This document shows, piece by piece, positions 55,868 through 63,946 of a stretch of 64,000 bases of DNA. The notes under the pieces were generated by a model. That model did not search any database. It was given only the letters and a program-made list of their open reading frames with translations, and was not told the DNA's origin. How positions within the stretch are numbered: position 1 is the first letter of the stretch; every line of letters begins with the position of its first letter. Origin of the DNA: Cyanobacteria bacterium CYA (lineage in GTDB: Bacteria; Planctomycetota; Phycisphaerae; Phycisphaerales; UBA1924); contig RHKP01000018.1 of NCBI GenBank assembly GCA_008363215.1, positions 62,001 to 126,000 of the forward strand, in the 5' to 3' direction. Both the position numbers and the translations under genes were made by a program.

Positions 55868-57415
55868 TTAGGCGTGGATCACCCGTCCTTCGGCTGCCAG
55901 CGCCGCCTCGTGGACCGCTTCGTGCATGGTCGGGTGAGCGTGGACGGTGGCAATGAGTTCTTCGGTGGTGGCTTCGAGGCGGCGGGCCAGGCTCAGTTCG
56001 GCGATCAGTTCGGTCGCCTGGTCGCCCATGATGTGGGCCCCCAGGATCTCGCCGCGCGGGAGGCCGCGGATGATCTTGACGAAGCCTTCGTTATGGGCGG
56101 CTGCGATGGCCTTGCCGTGCGCCTGGAGGCTGTACTTGCCGACTTCGTAATCCTTGCCCTTGACCATGCCCTTGGCTTTGAGGGCTTGCTCAGTGAAACC
56201 GACGCTGGCGACCTGCGGGTGGCAATAGGTGCAGCCCGGGATGACCGAGTAATCCATCGGGATCGGCTCGTGCTTTTCCTTGCCGTCGCGCCAGGCGATG
56301 CGCTCGACGCAGAGGATGGCCTCTTCGCTGGCCACGTGCGCCAGCCACGGTGGGCCGATGACGTCGCCGATGGCGTAGATGCCCGGCAGGTTGGTCTTGT
56401 AGTCGTAGTGCTTGGGGTCGCCGTACTCACCGGGGACGTAGTCGGTCTTGATGTGTCCCTTGACCGTTTCGAGCCCGAGTTTGTCGTCGAAGAGCCCGTC
56501 GAAGCGTCCGGTGACGCCGATGGCCAGCAGCACGCGGTCGGCCTCGAGGGTTTCCTTCTTGCTCTCGTCGGGCTTGCCGTCCTTCATGGGGGCGAGGGTG
56601 ATCTTGACGCTCTTGCCCTTGGCGTCGACGCCCACAGCCGTGGTCGAGAGCCGGAAGTCCATGCCCTTCTTCTTGAAGTGCTTGAGCATGGCGGCCGAGA
56701 CTTCTTCGTCTTCGACGGGCATGATGCGGTCGAGCATTTCGACGACGGTGACCTTGGTGCCGAAGGAGTGGTAGAAGTAGCCGAACTCCATGCCGATCGC
56801 GCCCGAACCGATGACGATGAGGCTGCCCGGCCTTTCCTTGTTGAACATCGCCTCGCGGGCGCCCCAGATCTTCGGATCAGAGCCGAACCTGGCGAACGGC
56901 AGGTCGCGGGCGACCGAGCCGGTGGCGATGATGACGCTGGTCGCGGTGATGGTCTCGCGCGGCCTGGCGGCCGGCTTTGCGGGTGCGTCGGTGCGCTCTT
57001 CCTGCACTTCGCAGTCGTAGATCTCGACCCTGCAGGGGTCTTTGCCCTTGCGGGCGCTGACGATCTTGGCCGAGGCCTGGATATGCTCGATCTTGTTCTT
57101 TTTGAAGAGGAAGGCGATGCCGTTGTTGAGTTTGCCGGCCACGTCGCGGGAGCGGCCGATGACCTTGTCCCACTCAAAGCCGATTTCGCCGTTGATCTTG
57201 AGACCCCAGAACTCGCGCTCGTGGAGTTTGTCCATCAGTTCGGCGTTGGAGAGCAGGGCTTTGGAGGGAATGCAGCCCCAGTTGAGGCAGACCCCGCCGA
57301 GTTTGGCGCGTTCGACGCAGGCGACCTTGTACCCGAGTTGAGCGGCGCGGATGGCGCCGACGTACCCGCCGGGACCACCGCCGATAACCACGATGTCGTA
57401 GTGCTTGTCTGCCAC
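55868..57415 (-). CDS. lpdA: dihydrolipoyl dehydrogenase
   Basis: 515 residues. The GTG at 57415 is chosen, with AAGGA nine bases upstream; a TTG at 57421 is too close to that site. FAD-binding IVVIGGGPGGYVGAIRA is at the N-terminus, the redox disulfide is GGVCLNWGC (Cys43, Cys48), NAD-binding is VIGSGAIGMEFG, and the catalytic base is in HAHPTMHEAVHEAA. It reoxidises lipoamide in 2-oxoacid dehydrogenase or glycine cleavage complexes. No E1 or E2 gene is adjacent; it interrupts the dockerin array. Confidence 0.95.
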   Translation of the reverse strand: MADKHYDIVVIGGGPGGYVGAIRAAQLGYKVACVERAKLGGVCLNWGCIPSKALLSNAELMDKLHEREFWGLKINGEIGFEWDKVIGRSRDVAGKLNNGIAFLFKKNKIEHIQASAKIVSARKGKDPCRVEIYDCEVQEERTDAPAKPAARPRETITATSVIIATGSVARDLPFARFGSDPKIWGAREAMFNKERPGSLIVIGSGAIGMEFGYFYHSFGTKVTVVEMLDRIMPVEDEEVSAAMLKHFKKKGMDFRLSTTAVGVDAKGKSVKITLAPMKDGKPDESKKETLEADRVLLAIGVTGRFDGLFDDKLGLETVKGHIKTDYVPGEYGDPKHYDYKTNLPGIYAIGDVIGPPWLAHVASEEAILCVERIAWRDGKEKHEPIPMDYSVIPGCTYCHPQVASVGFTEQALKAKGMVKGKDYEVGKYSLQAHGKAIAAAHNEGFVKIIRGLPRGEILGAHIMGDQATELIAELSLARRLEATTEELIATVHAHPTMHEAVHEAALAAEGRVIHA

Positions 57416-57650
57416 GTTCAACGGTCCTTCTTGTCCGAGTTTGGAACGAAGATCTGAGATGAATGGGATTATAGGAGCCGAGGGTGGAAAGGTTCGGGCG
57501 GGGGCGTGGCTGTCCAGAACGGCAGGGCAGGTCCGGCCACCCGCGACCGAGCCGAATTCTCTTCTCAGCGGGCGCGTTCCTCGATAGGATGTGCGGGCCG
57601 GTCAAACGCGGCAGGGGAGAGGTTGTCCGGTTTTCCAGGAGTCTTTGCGC

Positions 57651-58352
57651 ATGTGTCGTCGTTCACTGGTGCCGGGCGCCGCGCTTGGTGCCGCTGTTCT
57701 GTGTTTTCTGGTGCTGCAACTGCCTGCCGGGCCCCTCGATCCGCCGGCGGGTCCGGTGGTGAGTTCGCGCAAGACGCTGGGCGAGGTCAAGCCGCGGATC
57801 ACGATCAGCACACCCGTAGACGCCGACAGCGCACACCGGATCACGACGTGGGGCTCGTACCACCTCGTTGCCGACGTGACGGCGCCGTCGGGCAAGGCGG
57901 CGATCGAGGTCGATCTCGACGCCGCTCCTGAAGTGACGATCGACCTGAACGGGTTCGCGCTGCGCGGAGCGACCGGCTCGACCCTGATCGAATCGTGTCG
58001 CATCGAAGAGAACCAGGGCGATGGCATCTGCGCGGCAACGGATTCCACTTTCCGCAACGACCGGATCACCCTGGCAGGAGTCGGCATGGCGAATGCCGCA
58101 GCCTCCCATGTCAGCGGTTCAGCCAACCGCATCGAGGGCAAGAACTGCACACAGAGCGACCCGGGCATCGACTTCGACGCGGGCGGAAAGTGCGTCGTCT
58201 GTAACAGTTGCTCGGTCAACTCGGTCCACTGTGACGTCGCGGCGGACGACGCAGGCAACGTGTATCAGGCCCTGGCATTCGGCGTGATCAGCGGTGATTC
58301 CGGGGGCATCACACCGGCGGCCAAAGACCCGCAGGCGAATGTTCCGTATTGA
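57651..58352 (+). CDS. short secreted beta-helix-like protein, possibly a shrunken relic
   Basis: 233 residues from the ATG at 57651, which has AGGAG nine bases upstream. A signal segment lies at about 8-26. The middle contains VTIDLNGFALRGATGS and LIESCRIEENQGDGI, hallmarks of long right-handed beta-helix proteins that occur in planctomycetes. A normal member has many more helical turns between these two phrases, so internal turns appear to be missing. A late Cys cluster (CVVCNSCSVNSVHC) and the end ANVPY follow. No dockerin module is present. Confidence 0.68.
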   Translation: MCRRSLVPGAALGAAVLCFLVLQLPAGPLDPPAGPVVSSRKTLGEVKPRITISTPVDADSAHRITTWGSYHLVADVTAPSGKAAIEVDLDAAPEVTIDLNGFALRGATGSTLIESCRIEENQGDGICAATDSTFRNDRITLAGVGMANAAASHVSGSANRIEGKNCTQSDPGIDFDAGGKCVVCNSCSVNSVHCDVAADDAGNVYQALAFGVISGDSGGITPAAKDPQANVPY

Positions 58353-58369
58353 CCGACGAAGAGGCACCC

Positions 58370-59047
58370 ATGCTTAAGGAAATAACAGTGCATCGCCTTA
58401 CATCCGTCCTCACGCTGGCCACCTTGGCGTGGCCCTCCGCGGCTCAAAGCCTCGAAGTGTCCATCGCCCGCAAGCACTCGTGGGGCGAGAATGTCGGGTT
58501 TGCAAACTGGCGCGACGCAGGCAGCCCGGTCGGCGCTGAGGGCGTGCTGCTCGAACCGACTTTTCTTTCCGGGTTCGTCTGGGGCGAGAACGTCGGCTGG
58601 ATCAACCTCGGAGACGGCTTGCCGGCGAACGGCACGCACTACGCCAACGTTGACGGCTCCGACTTCGGCGTCAATCTCGACTCGGGCACCGGTCATCTCT
58701 CCGGGCTCGGGTGGGGGGAGAACATCGGCTGGATCAACTTCACCGGCGGCGCCGCAGCCGCGCCACCCCGACCCGCGCGCTTCGACTTCGACACCGGGCG
58801 CCTGCACGGCTACGCCTGGGGTGAAAACATCGGGTGGATCAACCTGGATGACGACATGCACTTCGTCGCGTTCCGCTGCCCGGGGGACTTCAACGACGAC
58901 GGCGTGCTCGATTTCTTCGATGTGCAGGCCTTCCTCCAGGCGTTCTCGGCGCATCATCCGGCCGCCGACCTGGCTGCCGACGGCGTATTCAACTTCTTCG
59001 ACGCGCAGACGTTTCTCAATCTCTTCTCTATGGGGTGTGAACTCTAG
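58370..59047 (+). CDS. secreted WGEN-repeat protein with dockerin-like C-terminus
   Basis: 225 residues from the ATG at 58370, with GAAGAGG five bases upstream. A signal peptide ends near SAAQS. Four copies of a motif W-G-E-N-(V/I)-G-(W/F)-(I/A)-N fall near residues 38, 71, 119 and 156, spaced by roughly 33-48 residues, each apparently one beta-structured unit. The dockerin-like pair follows CPGDFNDDGVLDFFDVQAFL and NFFDAQTFL, ending GCEL. The role is unknown; the regular Trp and Asn suggest carbohydrate or surface binding, but this is a guess. Confidence 0.8.
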   Translation: MLKEITVHRLTSVLTLATLAWPSAAQSLEVSIARKHSWGENVGFANWRDAGSPVGAEGVLLEPTFLSGFVWGENVGWINLGDGLPANGTHYANVDGSDFGVNLDSGTGHLSGLGWGENIGWINFTGGAAAAPPRPARFDFDTGRLHGYAWGENIGWINLDDDMHFVAFRCPGDFNDDGVLDFFDVQAFLQAFSAHHPAADLAADGVFNFFDAQTFLNLFSMGCEL

Positions 59048-59070
59048 ATCCAGCCTGAATCTGCCTGTTT

Positions 59071-59085
59071 GAGCAATAATTGCTC
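59071..59085 (+). terminator. weak hairpin after the WGEN-repeat gene
   Basis: A 6-bp stem (GAGCAA with TTGCTC) with a three-base loop, 24 bases after the stop, without a real T-run. Confidence 0.3.
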
Positions 59086-59105
59086 TTCGTCCCGGTCGGA
59101 TGGCG

Positions 59106-59134
59106 TTGGCGCGCGGGCACCGGTTTATTAGACT
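59106..59134 (+). promoter_or_regulatory. sigma-70-like promoter of the propeller gene
   Basis: TTGGCG, a 17-base spacer and TAGACT, each matching consensus in four of six positions, 56 bases before the start at 59191. Confidence 0.5.
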
Positions 59135-59190
59135 GGTGTGGCCGGCGCGGGTGGCGTGCTCGCGCCTCGAACGAGAGGAAGGAGCAGTTC

Positions 59191-60648
59191 ATGCGTCAAT
59201 CTCTGACCACCGTGACCGTACTGATTTCAGTGGCCGGGCTGGCCGCCGCCCAATCCACGCGCCACGTCGCGCAAACGCTGCCCGAGGGTGCGGGCGTGCT
59301 GGTTGAACGGGCGGCGTTGGCGCCCGTCCAGAACGACGCCACCCCCCGCGCCGGCGTTCTGTGGACGTACAACGACCCGGTCTCCATTCCCCAGTCGGTC
59401 GCGCTCGGCGACGACGGCGACGACTCATGGGTCGCCCACTGGCTCAATGACAAGCGCGTCAGCCACTTCGACACCACCGGGCCCGGAACACCCGACTTTG
59501 CCCACTCCCTGACGGCCGAGAACCCCGACGCGATCGGCGTCGAGGCCGCCCGCGACCGCTCGCTCATGGCGGCCATCTACTGGCGCTTCGGCGTGCCGGT
59601 GGCGGTGCGTGCCTTCAGCGAGGCGAACGGCGCCACCCCGCTGTGGACCTACAACTTCGGCGCCAGTTTCACCAACTCCGGTCAGCACGCCGTCGACGTC
59701 AACGATGACGGCTCGCGCATCGCCGCCTGTGCCTACGACGGCGCCAATACCAAACTCGTCCTCCTCGACGACACCGGCACTGAGATCGGCTCGGCTGCCG
59801 TCGCCGGCTACTGCAGCGGGGTCGAACTTTCTGGCGACGGCTCTCGCATCCTGGTCACGGCCGGCGCCACCGCTCGTCTCTATGCCGCCGCCACGATGAC
59901 CGAGATCTACTCCCTCGCGGCCTCGGGCTCCGGCGGGTTCCACCGCATCTCCCGTGACGGCAGCGCCATCGCGGCTGGCGGGTTCAACATCCGCGCCGCC
60001 CGCGAGATCGCCGGCGTGTGGACGGTGGTCTACAACGGCACCGGTTCGAGCCAGTGGTTCGGATGGGGTGTGGCGCTCTCCGGCGATGGACAGACGCTCT
60101 TCACCGTCGCGCACAACTACATTCAGGGCTATCTGCCCAACGAGCATCGCCTCATCGACCTGTCCACGGGTTCCCAGATCGACTCGTGGACCTACACCGG
60201 TGTGGGCTCGCTACAGAACTCCGTCGTCGGGGCCGAAGCCAACGACGATGGCACCATCTTCGTCGCCGCCTCGTGGGGAGACCAGGGCAACACGCAGCCG
60301 GAGGTCCGCATCTTTGATCGCGACCTGACCATGATCGGCTCGGTCGACACCTTCGGCTCACCGTTCGATGTCGACATGTCGCCCGACGGCCGGTATGTTC
60401 TCGTCGGCAGCAAGGGCGCCCACGCCAACAATATGGGCTCCGGCGGCAACACCTACCTCTACGAGAACGACGTGAACACCTGCGCGATCGATCTCAACAA
60501 TGACGGCATTCTCGACTTCTTCGACGTCCAGTTGTTCCTCAACCTCTTCTCTTCAGGGGACCTGGCCGCTGACCTGACCGGCGACGGCAATCTCGACTTC
60601 TTCGATGTCCAGTTGTTCCTCAACCTCTTCTCTGCCGGTTGTCCGTGA
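59191..60648 (+). CDS. secreted beta-propeller protein with dockerin-like C-terminus
   Basis: 485 residues from the ATG at 59191, with GGAAGGAG upstream. A signal peptide ends near GLAAAQ. Residues about 55-420 carry repeated blades with phrases such as VALGDDGDDSWVA, VDVNDDGSRIAACAYD, VELSGDGSRILVTAG, VALSGDGQTLFTVA and VDMSPDGRYVLVGS, typical of WD40/YVTN-like propellers. The paired module contains two nearly identical halves (ILDFFDVQLFLNLFS and NLDFFDVQLFLNLFS) and ends AGCP. Function is unknown. Confidence 0.85.
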   Translation: MRQSLTTVTVLISVAGLAAAQSTRHVAQTLPEGAGVLVERAALAPVQNDATPRAGVLWTYNDPVSIPQSVALGDDGDDSWVAHWLNDKRVSHFDTTGPGTPDFAHSLTAENPDAIGVEAARDRSLMAAIYWRFGVPVAVRAFSEANGATPLWTYNFGASFTNSGQHAVDVNDDGSRIAACAYDGANTKLVLLDDTGTEIGSAAVAGYCSGVELSGDGSRILVTAGATARLYAAATMTEIYSLAASGSGGFHRISRDGSAIAAGGFNIRAAREIAGVWTVVYNGTGSSQWFGWGVALSGDGQTLFTVAHNYIQGYLPNEHRLIDLSTGSQIDSWTYTGVGSLQNSVVGAEANDDGTIFVAASWGDQGNTQPEVRIFDRDLTMIGSVDTFGSPFDVDMSPDGRYVLVGSKGAHANNMGSGGNTYLYENDVNTCAIDLNNDGILDFFDVQLFLNLFSSGDLAADLTGDGNLDFFDVQLFLNLFSAGCP

Positions 60649-60674
60649 GAGCGGCTGTTCGTTCCTGATCTGAC

Positions 60675-60722
60675 CGGTGGCCAAGGCACCCATGTGGCGC
60701 GCCTTGGCCACCGTCTTGTTTT
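60675..60722 (+). terminator. rho-independent terminator of the propeller gene
   Basis: A 13-bp stem (CGGTGGCCAAGGC with GCCTTGGCCACCG) with a 13-base loop, followed by TCTTGTTTT, 27 bases after the stop. Confidence 0.85.
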
Positions 60723-60784
60723 CTGCTCGTATTGAGCGAGCGATTGTAGAGTTTGATATCCGCTGTTCATCGCCCGGGTTTTCC

Positions 60785-60814
60785 TTGTAGGGTGGTCGCC
60801 CCGGCGGTTATGCT
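60785..60814 (+). promoter_or_regulatory. possible promoter of the large repeat-protein gene
   Basis: TTGTAG, 18 bases, then TATGCT, ending about 43 bases before the start. Matches are modest; a second pair near 60734-60760 (TTGAGC ... GATATC) is an alternative. Confidence 0.3.
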
Positions 60815-60856
60815 GCGCACCACGTACCTGCTTTCGGGGACGAAGGAGAGATGAAG

Positions 60857-63800
60857 ATGTTCCGTGCAACGCACCATGCGGCCCCTCTGGCGCTTACGGG
60901 CTTGGCGGTGTCGGCTGCATCCGTCGCCGGGGCCGACCAGGTCTTCTACGAGTGGACCGGCGCTGTCAGCACGGCGTGGAGCAACGGAGCCAACTGGGAT
61001 CCGGTCGGTGTTCCTAATGTCGCCGGCGACGTGGCGCTCTTCCCGGGCGGGCACACCTGTGACCTGGACATCAGCGTGATCGTCGACAAGTTGGGCAACG
61101 GCTTGGGCGACACGCTCAACATGCTCAATGACCGAGACCTGTCCATCATCGGCACCACCGAGACCGGCGGCGACGCCGAGACCGGCATCTTCAGCATCTA
61201 CGGCACGCTGAACATGCTCTCCACGGTACACGCGACCGATCTCTCCGTCCGCGGCGACACCCTGACCATCGGCAACATCGACGACCTGCCGGCCGTCATC
61301 AACATGTCCAACAGTTCGGCGAACCGCATCATCGGGGTGTTCGGCACCGAGACGATGAACTTCGGACAGAGCCTGCTTGTGCGCGGTTCCGGACAGATCG
61401 GCGCCAACACCATCCGCATCAACAACTACGGCACCATCCGGGCTGACCAGTCCACCGAACTGGTGCTCGACCCCAACGCTTCCGGCTTCTTCAATCTCGG
61501 CGAGATCGGGGCCGAGTCCGGCGCCACGCTCCGACTCGACCCGGGCACGTACGACAACTCGGGCGGGTTGATCGTCGCGCGCGACGCTTCGGTTGTCCTG
61601 CTCAACGGCCCGGCCCTGGTCGGCGCGGGCGTGATCCAGACCTTCGGCTCGGGCGTCATTCGCGTCAACACCGTCGGGACGGGCACCTCGCTCGACGCTC
61701 AGACCGTCAGCGGTACGCTTGAACTGCCCAACGACCGCGACGTGCTGCTGACGGGAATCACCTCTATCGGTGCACTCAACCTGCTGGGCACCGTCCACGA
61801 CACGCGCGTCCATATCGACGGGCCGGTGTCCTTCTCCGGCACGATCAACATGTCCAACACCACGACCAACGTCGTCAGCGCCCTCAGCGGCGGGCTTTCG
61901 GGCGATTCTCTCACGTTCTCGAGCGCCACCGTGCGCGGGTCGGGACACCTGGGAGCCAACACGATGGACATCACCAACCACTCCAACATCATCGCCGACC
62001 AGCCGACCGTTCTTGTGATCGACCCAGCAGGCGCACTGCTCAACGCGCCCACCGGGCTCATCGCCGCGCAGGGCGGAGGCACGCTTCGGCTCGACTCGGG
62101 CGCGTACGACAACCAGGGCGTCATCGCCGCCGACGACGGCTCGGTCGTTCAATTCAACGGATGCACGGTCAACGGGTTGCTGGGCGGCGCGGGCTCGGGT
62201 TACTTCGATGTCGTCACGACAGGCACCGCAACCCTGCTGCACGACGTGACGATCCAGCAGCGCCTCAACCTCCTCAATGACCGGGACGTCTGGCTTCAGG
62301 GCACGATCATCAACAATGCCTCCATCGACGTGGGCGGTACCATACACGACACGCGCCTCTACCTCGACGGGCCCGTAACCCTCACCGGCGGCGGCAGCGT
62401 CAACATGTCCAACAGCACCACCAACGCGCTCAGCGGCCTTGGCGGCGCTTTGCCCGATGACTTCTTCTTCAACCACGACAATCTGATCCGCGGCGCCGGG
62501 CAACTTGGCGTCAACTCCATCGACGTGCTCAACCAGGGCGTCGTGCGAGCCGACTTTTCCGGGAGCACCCTCATCATCGATCCGGTCGTCACCTTCACCA
62601 ATGAGGGCTCCATCGAGGCCGTCAACGGCAGCATCGTTCAACTCGCCCCCGGCGACTTCCAGAATACCGGCTCGGTGTCTGCATCGGACGCCTCACGTGT
62701 TGACCTCAACGGCTGTTCCCTGAACGGCCTCCTGTCGACTGATGCATCGAGTTTCTTCAATGTCTTGACGACCGGAGGCTCGACCCTGCTGCACAACTTC
62801 ACGCTCAACGGGCGCCTCGTCCAGTCCAATGACCGCGACCTGGTCGTCCGCGGGACCATCACGCACACCGGCAACTGGGATGTGCAGGCCTCCATCCACG
62901 ACACGCGCGTCTTCGTGGACGGTCCTGTCACTCTCACCGGGGGCGGCAGCATGAACCTGTCCAACTCCGGCGACAACGTGATCGCCAGCCTCGGGGGCGG
63001 GCTGGAGGGCGACTTGCTGACCATCGCCGACTACACCATCCGCGGCGCCGGTCAGATCGGGATCAATACGCTCGACACCGACAATCAGGGCGTCATCATC
63101 GCCGATCAGCCAAGCCTTCTCATCCTCGATCCGGTTGCCAACTTCACCAACACCGGCACGCTCCACGCGGCCGGCACCGGCGGTATGCGGCTCGATGCGG
63201 GCACTTACACCAACTCCGGGCTGGTCATCGTCGATCCCGGCTCCAAGATCGACCTCACCTCCGGCTCGTTCACGCAGACGGCCGGGCAAACGGTGGTCAA
63301 TGGTGAGTTTGAGTCCGATCCCAACCTGCTCACCTTCAGCGGCGGGACTGTCTCGGGGTCCGGCCTGGTCGACTCGAACGTCACCAGCACCGGCGCGACG
63401 TTTGCGCCGGGCAACTCCATCGGCACTCTCAGCGTCGAGGGCAACTACACGCAGGACGCCGGCGCCGCTCTCGAGGTTGAACTGGCGACGGGGCAGTCTG
63501 ACCGGCTGGCGGTCACGGGCGTGGCGACCATGGATGGCGTGCTCCGCGCCGTCGCCGGCCCCGGCTACGTTCCGCTCGTCGGCGACGAGTTCATCGTCCT
63601 CACCGCCGCCTCGGTCGCAGGAGTCGGCCCGACGCTCGATCTACTCGACTTCCCGCTCGGGCGCGACGTCGACATGATCATCGAGCCGACGCAGATTCGC
63701 CTGGTCGTCACCATCGGCTGCGTGGCCGACTGGAACGCCGACAGCCAGGTCAACTTCTTCGATGTCCAGGGATATCTCAATGACTTCTCCGCGCACCGTC

Positions 63801-63886
63801 CCGTGGCCGACCTGAACGACGACGGCCTCTTCAACTTCTTCGACGTGCAGGCCTTCCTCAATGCCTTCTCGGACGGCTGCGGATGA
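60857..63886 (+). CDS. large secreted repeat protein, adhesin-like, with dockerin-like C-terminus
   Basis: 1009 residues from the ATG at 60857, which has AAGGAG at a good eight-base spacing; the ATG at 60851 is too close to it. The signal peptide ends near SVAGA. A WTGAVSTAWSNGANWD opening is common at the start of autotransporter-like passenger repeats. Four repeats of about 180-200 residues follow, marked by NDRD, RGSGQIGANT-type and FTNTGTLHA-type phrases, predicted to be a beta-solenoid. After a domain with VGDEFIVLTAASV comes CVADWNADSQVNFFDVQGYL and the end DGCG. It is probably a surface adhesin or scaffold. Confidence 0.85.
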   Translation: MFRATHHAAPLALTGLAVSAASVAGADQVFYEWTGAVSTAWSNGANWDPVGVPNVAGDVALFPGGHTCDLDISVIVDKLGNGLGDTLNMLNDRDLSIIGTTETGGDAETGIFSIYGTLNMLSTVHATDLSVRGDTLTIGNIDDLPAVINMSNSSANRIIGVFGTETMNFGQSLLVRGSGQIGANTIRINNYGTIRADQSTELVLDPNASGFFNLGEIGAESGATLRLDPGTYDNSGGLIVARDASVVLLNGPALVGAGVIQTFGSGVIRVNTVGTGTSLDAQTVSGTLELPNDRDVLLTGITSIGALNLLGTVHDTRVHIDGPVSFSGTINMSNTTTNVVSALSGGLSGDSLTFSSATVRGSGHLGANTMDITNHSNIIADQPTVLVIDPAGALLNAPTGLIAAQGGGTLRLDSGAYDNQGVIAADDGSVVQFNGCTVNGLLGGAGSGYFDVVTTGTATLLHDVTIQQRLNLLNDRDVWLQGTIINNASIDVGGTIHDTRLYLDGPVTLTGGGSVNMSNSTTNALSGLGGALPDDFFFNHDNLIRGAGQLGVNSIDVLNQGVVRADFSGSTLIIDPVVTFTNEGSIEAVNGSIVQLAPGDFQNTGSVSASDASRVDLNGCSLNGLLSTDASSFFNVLTTGGSTLLHNFTLNGRLVQSNDRDLVVRGTITHTGNWDVQASIHDTRVFVDGPVTLTGGGSMNLSNSGDNVIASLGGGLEGDLLTIADYTIRGAGQIGINTLDTDNQGVIIADQPSLLILDPVANFTNTGTLHAAGTGGMRLDAGTYTNSGLVIVDPGSKIDLTSGSFTQTAGQTVVNGEFESDPNLLTFSGGTVSGSGLVDSNVTSTGATFAPGNSIGTLSVEGNYTQDAGAALEVELATGQSDRLAVTGVATMDGVLRAVAGPGYVPLVGDEFIVLTAASVAGVGPTLDLLDFPLGRDVDMIIEPTQIRLVVTIGCVADWNADSQVNFFDVQGYLNDFSAHRPVADLNDDGLFNFFDVQAFLNAFSDGCG
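61127..63264 (+). repeat. four in-frame repeats inside the large adhesin-like gene
   Basis: Units begin at NDRD codons at 61127, 61730, 62276 and 62828, giving spacings of 603, 546 and 552 bases. Each unit contains HDTR (from the second on), NMSN or NLSN, a G-x-G-Q/H-x-G turn, a DP and a DxGxY stretch. Identity between units is partial at the DNA level, so they are old or fast-diverging duplications. Confidence 0.75.
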
Positions 63887-63946
63887 TCAGGAACGTCGAG
63901 CGCGAGTCTGGAGTTTCAAGCGCATGAGCGTGGTAGGGGGGTTGTG

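Noticed and set aside
60767..62641. A 624-codon minus-strand open frame over the large repeat protein
   Set aside because: Its Val, Asp and Gly-rich composition mirrors the codons of the plus-strand gene, which has signal peptide, repeats and a dockerin-like end.
53485..63886. Terminal GC as a lipidation or LPXTG-like sorting signal
   Set aside because: No membrane helix or basic tail follows it, two members continue past it, and a second Cys pairs with it; a disulfide clasp explains the pattern better, though export-linked processing is not excluded.
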